DNA from: Candidatus Woesearchaeota archaeon
GTDB lineage: Archaea > Nanobdellota > Nanobdellia > Woesearchaeales > JAAOYA01
Length of the DNA: 64,000 bases
NCBI GenBank assembly: GCA_018221105.1
Contig: JAAOYA010000009.1
Span: 30,694 to 94,693 of the forward strand
Reading direction: 5' to 3'
The notes under the pieces are model-generated. The model worked only from the letters and a program-made list of their open reading frames with translations. It was not told the DNA's origin and did not search any database. Positions 37,277 through 48,600 of this stretch are shown in pieces (the stretch's first letter is position 1; every line of letters begins with the position of its first letter). The translations under genes were made by a program, and so were the position numbers.

Positions 37277-37522
37277 ATGAGCTCTAAATTAATGCGTTGG
37301 ATGATAGCGCGCAACAGGGTGAGAACTAAGCCAAAGTATCGTAGAGTCTTTAGTGGCGTGCAAATAAAAGAACTTGATAGTTACGTAAAACAAGTTTATA
37401 ACCCGCCACTGGAGCATGTCAGCGAAAAAAAACATGTTAGCAGACCTGTTGATGTGAATTTTTACATGCATAAAGTGCGAAATCCTGCGCTTGGAAAAAA
37501 CAGAACTAAAGCTAGAACTTAA
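37277..37522 (+). CDS. Hypothetical basic protein, 81 aa
   Basis: The 81-residue protein is strongly basic (many Arg and Lys at both ends), soluble and without Cys. It has a GGGGGTGA ribosome binding site six bases before the ATG and a TATA box about 30 bases upstream, both strong, suggesting a highly expressed gene. The basic ends would suit nucleic acid or ribosome binding; no family is recognised. Confidence 0.7.
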   Translation: MSSKLMRWMIARNRVRTKPKYRRVFSGVQIKELDSYVKQVYNPPLEHVSEKKHVSRPVDVNFYMHKVRNPALGKNRTKART

Positions 37523-37601
37523 AACTAAAAAAACTTTTTTTGATTATTTCTTCTTAATAGATTTTAAAATATTGTTTTAAAAAAATAAAAAAGTGAAGAG
37601 C
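37523..37601. terminator. Bidirectional T-rich termination region between convergent genes
   Basis: The plus strand has a run of seven T at about 37535-37541 after the 81-aa gene. The minus strand has T runs (A runs on the plus strand at 37579-37594) after the DUF4013 gene. Such T tracts terminate archaeal transcription without hairpins. Confidence 0.55.
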
Positions 37602-38186
37602 TTAAGCAACTCTTCGATTATACAAGTCTGCCATAAAATAGTATCCTACAAATGACATTGCTGGCAAAGTCACAACAAGTGTGATTACTGGAATGCTTAC
37701 TATTACTAAACCAAGCATTATTGCGATTGTTTTAACAACTGCTAGTGCTGTGTCTTCCCAGTCTTTGCTCATTACTTTCCAGACTTTTTTTACGTCATAG
37801 ACATCTTCGTACTTTTCACTTTTTATGTAGTTAATAAACAGCAGTGCTAAGAACACGTCTAAAAACAGTGCTATCAAAAAGTACACTAATTGTCCAAAAG
37901 TATTGCCTGACAGCGCTCCTTGCAAAAAGCCCGTGACTAGCGCCATTGCAACTGCTGGAATTAGCATTACTAAAAACAAGAAAAATCCGTCTTTAGTGTT
38001 TTGCCACCAAGGATTTGGTTTTGGCAAACCTTTAAAGTCTTTTTTTAGAAATTGTTTTACTATTTGCTTAAAATATCCTATTACTGTGAAGATGCCGATA
38101 ATTGTCAGAACCCACCAAAAATAGAATAATCGCTTCCAGTTTGTAAACGGAAACAAAAAGCCTTCTTTTATTGTTTTTTCAGCCAT
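37602..38186 (-). CDS. DUF4013-like membrane protein
   Basis: The 194-residue protein has four TM segments, a GF-type start (KEGFLFPFTNWKRLF) and a repeated amphipathic linker typical of DUF4013 proteins (LKKDFKGLPKPNPWWQNTKDG). A GGAGGGATAA ribosome binding site precedes the ATG. The function of the family is unknown; it is found in archaea and bacteria. Confidence 0.85.
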   Translation of the reverse strand: MAEKTIKEGFLFPFTNWKRLFYFWWVLTIIGIFTVIGYFKQIVKQFLKKDFKGLPKPNPWWQNTKDGFFLFLVMLIPAVAMALVTGFLQGALSGNTFGQLVYFLIALFLDVFLALLFINYIKSEKYEDVYDVKKVWKVMSKDWEDTALAVVKTIAIMLGLVIVSIPVITLVVTLPAMSFVGYYFMADLYNRRVA

Positions 38187-38287
38187 TGAGTTATCCCTCC
38201 AACGATGATTAATTTTTTTTTGTTTTACTAGTTTATAAATTTTTGTTAGACGACAAGCTCTGAAAAGCGAAACATTTAAATATGAAT

Positions 38288-38299
38288 TATACTAGTATA
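38288..38299. promoter_or_regulatory. Palindrome in front of the 54-aa ORF
   Basis: TATACTAGTATA is a perfect 12-base palindrome. A TATA-like ATTTAAATA lies just upstream (about 38274-38282) and the ATG at 38317 is 18 bases downstream, so the palindrome would cover the start of transcription. Confidence 0.35.
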
Positions 38300-38316
38300 C
38301 ATTTTAGTATATTAAA

Positions 38317-38481
38317 ATGGTTAATATCTCTTTTCGGGCTGTGCAGGCAAACACAAAACTAACAGACTACACAGAATTAAAACAAACAGTAGTCAATAAT
38401 AAATTCAACAACATACCAGACAAACTAAAAAGCAAAGAAAATTGTAATTCAGTCAACTGCAGTCTAACACTATACTTATAA
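38317..38481 (+). CDS. Possible small protein, 54 aa
   Basis: The frame ATG 38317 to TAA 38479-38481 encodes a hydrophilic peptide with two cysteines (ENCNSVNCSL). It has a plausible promoter but no ribosome binding site. Its last six bases overlap the convergent gene. The support is weak: no family is seen. Confidence 0.35.
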   Translation: MVNISFRAVQANTKLTDYTELKQTVVNNKFNNIPDKLKSKENCNSVNCSLTLYL

Positions 38482-38940
38482 AAGCGCTGGATTAGGGCAA
38501 AGTTTATCACGAATACTAGTGGGCGGATGGCTTTCTGGTGTTTTAATTGTTCTATTTTTTTCAGTTAATAAACTAAATAAAGTTTCTAAATTAGAATTCA
38601 AAATTGTATTATAAGTTTTTTCATCCATTTGCCTATGATGAATTTGATCTTTTAAAGAATCAATCTCTTTATGAACGGGCAAACCGGTACCAACTAGTTT
38701 TCTAGGTGAATAAGTGGATAGCATCATTTCATCAAGTTGCTCAAGTTTTTGATAAACAGGATCATCAAATCCAGTAACATTTTCTTGAATCATTCTTAGG
38801 TTGTTATGATGAGTCCTAAGTTCATCATCAGACAATATTTTTGTTTTTATAGAATTCTCTCTGATTCTTAAAACAGGCTCAACTTGAGCATCTAACCTTC
38901 TACGTTTTGATTCTAATAAATCAAGATATTGATCACTCAT
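38476..38940 (-). CDS. Hypothetical helical protein, 154 aa
   Basis: The protein is hydrophilic, without TM, rich in charged helices (LDLLESKRRRLDAQV, KEIDSLKDQIHHRQ) and with one Cys near the end. The ATG at 38940 is chosen; a TATA box at about 38959-38968 on the minus strand places the transcript start close to it. I do not recognise the family. It lies directly downstream of the tRNA gene in the same direction. Confidence 0.65.
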   Translation of the reverse strand: MSDQYLDLLESKRRRLDAQVEPVLRIRENSIKTKILSDDELRTHHNNLRMIQENVTGFDDPVYQKLEQLDEMMLSTYSPRKLVGTGLPVHKEIDSLKDQIHHRQMDEKTYNTILNSNLETLFSLLTEKNRTIKTPESHPPTSIRDKLCPNPALL

Positions 38941-38974
38941 CAAACACTCTAAAAAAAACTTATATAAAAAAGTA

Positions 38975-39048
38975 TGGGCCTACTGGGATTCGAACCCAGG
39001 CTAACCGGTCCGAAGCCGGTTGTCCTATCCAGACTAGACTATAGGCCC
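38975..39048 (-). tRNA. tRNA-Arg (anticodon UCG)
   Basis: Read on the minus strand, the sequence folds into a full cloverleaf: acceptor GGGCCTA/TAGGCCC, D stem GTCT/GGAC, anticodon stem ACCGG/CCGGT with loop CTTCGGA (U33, anticodon TCG, G37), variable loop of four, T arm CTGGG-TTCGAAT-CCCAG and discriminator A. No intron is present and CCA is not encoded. A TATA-like box lies about 27 bases upstream (39072-39080). It decodes CGA. Confidence 0.93.
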
Positions 39049-39091
39049 GTAACTACTATAGAAAACAACTGTTTTTAAAAAAATATCGGAT

Positions 39092-39382
39092 TTACTTCTT
39101 TTTTTCAAGAACAAGCTCGATAGTTGATACTCTTACTTCTTTACCTTCTTTGTTCTTGAACTCTTCACTGTCAACTTTAATATCTTTAATTATGACAGTG
39201 TTATCCAAAAAACGCTTTGTTGAAACTTCTGAAACGTCAACAGCTCGGCTAATAAATTTTCCCCGTGCTTTAACAATCACTTCTTTGGCGTTTTTTGTCG
39301 TGAACTGCATCACAACACCTGTAACATAGTTCATAAATGGTTTACTGCCAATAAAAATATTATTGTCTTTGATTGCTGCCAT
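39092..39382 (-). CDS. albA: Alba, DNA/RNA-binding chromatin protein
   Basis: The 96-residue protein matches Alba: DNNIFIGSKPFMNYVTGVV at the N-terminus with the conserved Lys (SKP), the ITxFxxxxxxVVxKARGKFISRAVDV region and a C-terminal beta hairpin. It coats DNA and RNA as a dimer in the cytoplasm. ATG 39382 is preferred over a TTG three bases earlier, with GGGGGTG before it. It is followed by the tRNA gene. Confidence 0.95.
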   Translation of the reverse strand: MAAIKDNNIFIGSKPFMNYVTGVVMQFTTKNAKEVIVKARGKFISRAVDVSEVSTKRFLDNTVIIKDIKVDSEEFKNKEGKEVRVSTIELVLEKKK

Positions 39383-39406
39383 CAATTACACCCCCTAAAG
39401 TTGTTA

Positions 39407-39601
39407 CTAGTACTCTTTTTTAGTCCTTACTAGTCGAGTAATATAGCCTGCAATAATGTTTCTAAGCTTTTTGGAAGCTCCACTAGCATACTCTGAAACC
39501 AACGCTTTATTGTCATCAAAGTTCTTGGTAAACTTTTCACCATACTCTTTAAACAATTCTTTGGTAACACTCTTAATCTTCGCTGTCTTAATACGTCCCA
39601 T
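39407..39601 (-). CDS. rps17e: 30S ribosomal protein S17e
   Basis: The 64-residue protein matches archaeal S17e over its full length: MGRIKTAKIKSVTKELF, EKFTKNFDDNK, SKKLRNIIAGYITRLV. It is part of the small subunit in archaea and eukaryotes, not bacteria. Its TATA box (about 39625-39634, minus strand) is squeezed into the 38 bases after the giant surface gene. Alba follows 25 bases downstream, so the two may share a transcript. Confidence 0.95.
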   Translation of the reverse strand: MGRIKTAKIKSVTKELFKEYGEKFTKNFDDNKALVSEYASGASKKLRNIIAGYITRLVRTKKEY

Positions 39602-39639
39602 GTAAGGCTGAGGAAAGAGAGGTTTATTTATAAAAGTTT

Positions 39640-42600
39640 CTAGATGATTAGTTGGTTGTATGCTTTTGTTAGTGTTTTCTTGTCCCAGCCAACACTTAAC
39701 AGTTTCTGGCTTATTCTATCATCTGATATTCCTGCACTGTGACATTTTTGTATGTAGCTCACAATTCTTTGATGGTGTGTGTCTCGTGGGTTTGATTGTG
39801 TGAATATGCTTGCGTGTACGTGTTTTAACAAATTCTTTATCCTGATTTTTGGGTGTTTGAATGTTGTTATCACTGTTTCTAATTCGTTTATTTCATCATG
39901 GCGCAAGTCATGATGATTAACTGTTATCAACACTGGCTTTTTGTTATTGACTAGTGTTTGCACTAATTGTTTTGCTTCTGCTAAACTTGTTGAATCTATT
40001 ATTATGTCTAGGCCTTCTAAGTATATTATTCCCTTAAACCCCAGTATTGCTTTTGTTAGTGTTGTTATTTGTTTTGGGTGTATTACGTTTGAGCCACTTT
40101 CATCATTAATTTCTAAATTATATTTTAGTTCTGGGTGTGGGATGACTGTGATTCCAAGTTTTTGCTTGTAATCATAGTCTTCGAATAATTTTAATGCTTC
40201 ATTGTGCTTTTCCACGATTAGTACTGGTTTTTTGAATAGGGCCTCCCCTAACTCTTTTGATGTTTTGATCATTGCGATTTCATTGTACAAAATTATTAAA
40301 CTGCCAGCACTGATTAGTACTGCGAACAAGATTAATGCCCATTTTAGTATTAGTTGAAATAAGCTTGGAATTAATGCTCTTGGCTCAACATTTTGTGGCA
40401 AGTCTGAGAGGTCCTCTACTATATTTTGTATTGTGTCTACTGTTTCAAAACCTAGTATACTCTCACGATCTCCTGTGATTGCAAAATCTCCTAGTTCATT
40501 TGTGCTTGCAGTGTAATAATTGTATTCACTATCACTGTTTTTCAAGTTTGACGGTGTGTCAACCCACTCAACACCATTATAATGTTCTAAATCAATACTT
40601 GATTCTATTACATTATTATCATCAACCCATGTTTTTGAAATCCGATACTCGATTACCACTGTTTCTAATTGGTTGCTTGTAAAATCTGGTGTTAGTGTGA
40701 AATACTCGTATACTAAGTTTTCTGGCAGTGTTGCAGCACTAACAGTAGCGTTCTCGCCAAGTTCCAAACCAGTTTGAGTAGTGCTTTTCAATTCTGTAAC
40801 CACTCGACTTACTACGTTAGCATAAGTAAACAAGTGTGTAATATTTGTTAATTCAACTGGTGGTGTGTAAGCACTACCGCCTCCGCTGCTTCCGCCCCCG
40901 CCGCCTCCAGGCGGTGGACAACTGTTAGCAGTGCCACTGCAATCTTCGTCAACTGTATTGCCACAAATCTCTGTTCTTGACGGGTTGATTAAGCCGTTAT
41001 AATCATCGCACTCATCGCTTGCATTATAACCGTCTTGATCTAGGTCATCATCAAAAGTTGTGATGTTACAATCCTCATTAATGCCGTTATAAATTATTTC
41101 TGTAGCATTAGGATTAATTGAAACGTTGTTGTCGTTGCAATCTGCTGTTAGATTGTTGCAACCGTTTAAGTTAAAGTAACCGTCACCGTCAACGTCTTCA
41201 CAAGTGCTACAAGTCTCAAAGATTGTGTCACAGTTCTCATCAACACCACTATCGCAAACTTCGATAGCACCAGGATTAATACTTGAGTTATTATCGTTGC
41301 AGTCGACTGTGTTATTAAACCCGTCATCATCCAAATCAATATCTAAAATACAAGTATCAATACCTACTGTGCAATACTCTGTGGCATTACAATTATCAAT
41401 TACTATTGCTCCAGCACCAGTGCTAATATTGGAGCCGTCACAATTTCCTGTGCTTATGCCGCAGTATATGTCGTAGAATCCTGTGATGTTTAAAACATCG
41501 TAGTTGTTGATTCCTTCGTTGTCACAACCAAGATGTGTTTCGCTTGTTGTGGTACAGACTGTGCTGCCATCATCGTTTGTGTAATCATTACAGGTGCCGC
41601 TTGTAATGCCGCCACTGCCATCACAAACGTCGTAAACATCGTTGTAATCTTGACAAACAGTGTCTAAGTAGTCACAATCAATTAGTGCTACTTGTGTGCC
41701 ACTAGCGTTGTTGTTTTGCTGGTGACATCCAGTGCCGTAATTGAATGTGTAATAATAACAAGTTCCATCACTTGGCATGTTGGCAAAGTTTTCGCCAATG
41801 CAGGAGTCGCTACTATCACAAACAGTATCACCGTCAATGTCTGTGCAAGGCGGACATGTTGCGTCGCTTCCACTGCAGTCATCATCAAGTCCGTTTTCGC
41901 AGATTTCTGTCATGCTAGGATTAACGTTTGCGTTGTTGTCGTCGCAATCGTCTTGTGGTTGGCCAGTTAGTAGTGTGCACCACGCGAACAAGATTCCTTC
42001 TTGGTCATGATTATCATTGTCTGTATCGCACACGCCACCACAACCATTGTTTAGTATTGTATCACAATCTTCATCTACTGAATTACCGCACACTTCGCTA
42101 GCGCTTGGATTGATTGACGCGTTAGTATCATCACAGTCAGGACCGGCAACACAACCAACACCGTAAGTGTCGCCGTCAACATCAGTGCAAGATGGCGCTG
42201 TAAGTAATTGTATTGTGTCAAGCCATGTTCCTTGTTCGCGACCGTGAACTTCAAAAGTGTGAGTTCCAACAGTCAAGTGCCAAACTTTTGGATCTGCAAT
42301 ATCTCCTCTGTTGGTGACATTGTCTAATGCCCAAACTGTTGTTTCTGCTAAGTCCCAAGTGTAAGTGTTATCATTTGCGGGGTTTTCTGTTGAAAGGCCA
42401 GCGTAATAACTGTTTGTGCCTTGACTATCAGCAAGAATCCTTGCTTGAATATAATAATCGTTTTCTGTAGATATATCGAATGTGTAACTAGCAACACCAC
42501 TATCATCTATGCTTGTTGTAATGTATTGTCCTCCACTAGCACCAGCGTCGTTACCAACACTCACAGGACTGGTCAACACACCATCCTCGGCTTCAACAAT

Positions 42601-45600
42601 TTGATCAGGTAAGAAATTAGAACCAGTACAAGAAGGATGACTACTACAGTCACTATCTAGACAATCAACCAATGAATCGCCATCATCATCGACACTATTA
42701 TCACAGATCTCTACTGGTGGAGGTGGTGCGCCTCCTGTTCTTAACGGATGAGGGTATGATGTTGGTGTGTATCTTAGATTCCATGTGTTGACTCCATCAC
42801 AAACGTATAACGCTCCATCAGTTCCCTCGGCGTTCCAATCACTGCCCATGTCAATTGCCCAATAGCCTTGATTTTGTTTTGTAATATCACATACTGGTCT
42901 GTTTGTCCATAAACCACTGCTAACTCCGCCGTTACCAAATCCTATATTGGAAGAATCATCTAAAAAGTAATCTCTATCTTCAATTATTTTATCACTACAA
43001 TAACTAACTCTAAATTCCCATGGATTAATAGTGTTTCTTGTATTACCCCACATATAAGCCGGATTGTATTCTTGGTCATAAGGCGGTTGGTCAATGACTC
43101 CCGCGCTTAATTGGGTGTCTCTACCTGCACCTGTTGCGTCAAAACACATGAAATCAATGCCTGATCCAGGATGTGAATAAGTATCCCACTGAGAAACGCC
43201 GTCGCATCTTGTTGAATATGTGTAGCTTGGATATGAAGAAATGCAACGCTCAGTGCTAATAGTCCAATCACAATAATCAATTGTGCCATTACAGTTATTA
43301 TCAAATATGACTCCTGAACCGCCTCTAAGGTTTGCAGCCATCGGGCTACCAGTTTGTGTCATTATTAAGTTATTGCGGTATATCTCCCATGATTGAAACC
43401 CTCTTCTGTCTCTTGCGCCGTGAGCTTCAAAATAGCCATCAGTTATAGTGTTAAATCTTACTACGAAACGCCCGCCGTTATTACCATCTACAACTCCTGT
43501 AGTTGAGCTCATGGTAATAGTGTTGTTTTCAATAAATATCTTCTCGCTGTCAAAATCGTAATCTCTGTAAGTAGTGTACCAAAGAGCTCCGCTGTATTCA
43601 TTATCACTACAACCATTGGTTAATATTCGAGCATTTATTATTTCATTATTATCAATTAAGCCAGTCATGTAAACTGGGTCACTGTCACATAGTATGCTCA
43701 TGCTAAGCCATACACCTTGACTGCCGCTTTGCTCGACTTTGTTGTGGTCAATCCTCCAATTATCCGCTCCTTGTGTTACTGCTATGTCAACGTCAGTAGA
43801 GAATTCAAAACCTGTAAGACGACTATTATCATTTAGATTCGCACCATTACCTGATATCAAAGTGTTTCCAATCCCTGCGCCTTGCAAAGTGACATCATTA
43901 CCTATTGTTATACTATTACTCCACGTGCATGTTCCTGCTGGCACGTTGACTGTGTCTTCCGGGTTCGCCGCCGTAACCGCTGCTGAGACATCTGCGTAAT
44001 CACAACTGCACGCTTGCAAAGTTGTCGCATTCAATTGTTTGTAATTCGCGCCTGAACTGCAAGGATCAACACCACTGTCAAACTCGTAAGCTCCTCTATC
44101 CCAAACACCGTCACTTCCTCGAATGTTTCCGTCTGGGTCAATGTTGTAAGGCACGCCAAGAGTTGAACCTGCGTTTGTTGCAGCGTTTAATCTAAAATCT
44201 CCATTTGCGCTGTCAATAAAAGGATTGCCAAGGCCATATTCTATGTTTGTCTCGCTTTGCGCTCCAGAATTATAAAACCAGTTGTAATCATGCGTAGTCC
44301 CGCCAATATCTGCATAAGTATTACCGCCAAACCTTCTACAATTATAAAAAATATTGTTATAAATTTCTCTTGCAGCATAACCTCCAAAAGACAAAATAGA
44401 GCAACCATAATCTATATCAACAAAGGCATTATTATAAACATAAGCAGAATTACTCACACCATCAGATAAAGAATTAAGAACGCCATTAGAATCCCCTGTT
44501 GAGCCTAAGAAATATCCAGTAGTAGTAAAAACATTTCCATATGCCTGCCAATTCGTAAAATGAGGGGGGTTCCCATTATCATCATGCAAAATCAATCCTC
44601 CTGTGCTTCTCCAATCACGAATTATATTATAACGGAAAACATGGTTCGATCCACCATCAGCAGAATACAACTCGCTATGTTGAGATCCAAAACCAGCAGC
44701 AACCGCTTGTCCATTACGCTCTAGAACAGAATATTCAACAACTACATCATCCAATGCGGCCAAGGGAAACCAATTAACTCTACCTGCATCATGTATCCAA
44801 CAATAACTACAAATAAGATTACTTGCTGCAGCATAAACTATATCTTGACTATCTGCCCAAGCAGAAGACACGCCTGGAGCATTAGAAAAGCCCATCTCTA
44901 AATGCCTAAGGTTAATATTATTAACTGTGTTTCCAAATGCTCCTATACGAATAACCTTAGCCCCTGTACTTGCCGTATTTAAAAGAATACGAAAACCGTA
45001 AGGAACATAATTTGGTAATGCAGGCACTCCATACATTGAATCAGCCCACTGTCCAACTTGTCCATCAAACTCCCAATAGCTTGTTGTGATAGTCCATCTA
45101 GTCCAATCAGCAACGCCATCGCCATAAGTACTGAGCCATCCATCACTTGTGCCGTGGTCTGTTTCAATTGCTTTTTTTATTGTGATGTACTCGCTTCCTT
45201 GTTCAACAGCGTCAAAGGTGTAACTGCTATAATTGCCATCTGCGATGTAGTAAGTATGACCTCTTTGCAGAGTCGCTGGCAAACTACCATAAGCATTATT
45301 CCAATCACTACCATCCCCTGAAGCGCCATCCATGACGTAATGGATATTTCCGCTTGGCGGCGGAGTTCCAGTTACCAGCGGATGTGGATAAATATAAGGA
45401 ACATAATCTGGTTTTTCTAAGTCGTTGTAGTAGTCTCTGTTTTCTTTGATGTGGTCTGATGGTTGTGGATTTATACATCCAGCATAAGCATTAGAAACTG
45501 ATATGTCAACATCAGCACCATTTAAAACATTGTTCCACTCATAAAGTGGTTCTTGGTCTTGGGTTCCATTCAAATCATGGTCTGTTGTTCGTCCTATTTG

Positions 45601-48600
45601 GTCCTGACAAGGATAGTTATTACACTGTCTTGAAATTGGGCAAGAAGATTCAGCGGCACATGTACAGTAATTTGTTACTTCTAATTTAGTATTATAATTT
45701 CCGTTCGCTGTATTGTTAAACACTACACCTGTACCCCCTCTAAAAAACATGAATCTTTGACTATTAATTGTTGAAAATGTGTTTTCATATATTTCATAAG
45801 TATGTGTTGAGCGATAATCGCCAGAATCAGCGCCGTGATGTCCTATTCGGGTTCCATTGACAATGTTATGCCTAAAGACGTATCTTCCGCCATTATATGA
45901 ATCCAATGCTCCATCATAAGGAGATGCATAATTGAAGATGTTATCTTCCACGTACACTGCGTGCTCTGTGCCTGGTGTGAACGGTTCATCCCATGACGCA
46001 TTGCCCAAGCCTTTTACAGCAACGCCTTGATAAGTATTTACAAAAACATTGTGATCAATAACGCCTTCACCTCTCGCCCACATACCTCTCCCATTAGTTC
46101 CTGTTGAATCAAATTTGTTATTGTCAACTCGCCAATTAAAACTATTACCCCCTATAACTAATCCTGGTTCTGTAGCGCTTCTTTTTTTCATGCCTCGAAA
46201 TGTGAATCCAGTAATTCTAACATTATTAGAGTTAGAAATTTCTAAAGGATACTGATTGCTAAGAGTTCCTGTTTCATCATTTATAATAGTTACATCAATT
46301 CCAGCGCCTTGCAATATGATTCCTTTATTAGAAATTTGAACCGCTGGAGTATTTCCAGAAAGAGTAGTCCAAGTGCAATTACCCGCTGGTACATTCACAG
46401 TGTCTCCATCGCTAGCACTATTAATCGCTGCTTGCACGTCTAGTTGTGAGCATGATGACGCGTTGATAACACTGCCGCTTGGCGGTGGAGGTATCCCGCC
46501 ACCCAGCGCGAATAAAGCGTTTATCTCTGTTGTTGTTAACACTCTATTATATACTCGTACGTCATCAATTAATCCATCAAAGGGTACGCTGCCATCTGGG
46601 TTGCGGCCAATGTTAGCGTTTACCAGGTTGTTTGTGTCAATAACCCCTGTTTTTGCAATGCTTCCAACTTCGACTCCATCCAAGTACAATTTCATAAAAT
46701 TGCCATCGTATACTGCGACGCCATGATACCATTGGTTGTTTACAAGATTACCGCTTGTAGCAATCAATGTTGATGTTGTACCGCTTGTTTTTAGTCTAAA
46801 ACGTAGTTTAACACCGCTACTTGCTATGGTGCTTATCATCCAGTAATGATCTGCTTCTGCTGTGCTTATACTTTTTGAAATTATTCTGCAATCACTGCTG
46901 CCACAACTTGCCAGGTTATCACTTTTAAACCACGCACTAATTGTTAGTGCGCTACCTGTGATGTCTAATGCTCCTACCTCCACGTAATCGTTTAAACCGT
47001 CAAAGTTAAGAGCGTTATTAATTGTACCGCTAGCCCACAACGCACCATATACTGTTCCATCATTTGAGTTGCCAGAGCTATCACTAGCAGTTGAACCGCT
47101 GCTTTCATCAAACGCCCAATGCGCAAATAAACCAGTTGATAAATCAACAACTGCCTCGCTCACACTTAATTCATTATTTGAATAAATATAGTTAGAAAGA
47201 TTATCTGTCTGTGTTGCTATAAAGTAGTATTCTGGGTCTCCAATGCCATCACTTTGCCATTCAGCAACCCAACTAGTAGTCGCAATCCCTCCGCTGTTAA
47301 ACACTGCGTTACCTGGATTAAAATTTGCTGGGTCATCAAATACAGAGTCATTTTCAAAAGTTTCAAAACTAAGAGTTTTACCATTGCAACCACTATCGCC
47401 TGTGACTGTTAAAGACACGGTGTCGTACTGCGTCGCACTTGTAACACTCCACGAAGCATCAGTTAATGTGCATGGAACTTGACAATTAGGTGCAGATGTG
47501 CATTCTGAGTCTGCGCAATCGATTAATGTGTCTCCGTCATCATCAACACTGTTATCACAAACCTCAACAAGAGGAGGCGGACTTCCTGTTACTAAAGGAT
47601 GAGGGTAAGTATATGGATTGTAAGAGAGTCCATAGTCGTTTATGCATTCTTGTTTTGTGCTGCATTGAAAATAATGTGTGTTTTCAATAAGGACTGCGCT
47701 TGCAAGATTGTCTACGCTTTCTGTATTACCACCAACACAATTATCCATATCGCTACCGCAATTGTCTTTGTTGCCCCAAAAATAAGCGTGGTTAATTTGA
47801 TCTGGACAACTTGAGCCGCTGGCATCGTCAACATCGTATGGGTTTCCTGTGCATCGTTCTGGTCGAGCGTGATAAGTATAGCTTGTGATTCTTATCGCGT
47901 TATTCATCCCGACATTGAAATAGTTGTCATAGACCATGTGTTGACCACCTCTAAGATGCATTGTTCTGGCTGCGCCAGAGGCAAAGTAAAACTTGTTTTT
48001 GTATATTTCATATCCGAGTGTGCCTCTGCTAGGATAGTTCTCGTTACTATCATGGGCGTCAAGAGCATCCCAACACGTTGTTGGTCTATAATCTATTGTG
48101 TTGTATCTAATAACTGCTCTTGCTGCAAGATTCCCAACAAAAGTATGAGCAACACATCCACTGCCAGAAACTTCAAACAAGTTATCCTCGATAAATATTA
48201 CGTTGGTTGTAGAACTCATTGCATCGCCTACTACTAAAGGATATGTTTGTGCAGAGTTTCCATCTGCAAATAAATAAAAAGCGTATGAATCATAAAATTC
48301 GTTGTGATCAGCAACACCCCTAACCGTGCCTAATGTCTGTATACCATAACTATCTGTGAATTTACAGTGATCTATTCTAAAATCTTTTGCTGAATTAGTT
48401 CCTGTAAATTTTATACAAGGACTACAATCATTAAATCCGATTTGTGTGATTCTAGCTCCACTTCCAGATGTACCTGAGAATAAGAAAGCATAATCATTGT
48501 TATTATATATAATCGTATTTGACGCACCTGCGCCTTGAATGGTTATGTCTTGTTTTGATATTGTAATTCCATTTGTGCCCCCCCAATCACAACTCCCTGC

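Noticed and set aside
39049..39091. Possible second tRNA or small RNA upstream of the tRNA-Arg gene
   Set aside because: Only an AT-rich promoter-like stretch is present; no cloverleaf can be drawn.
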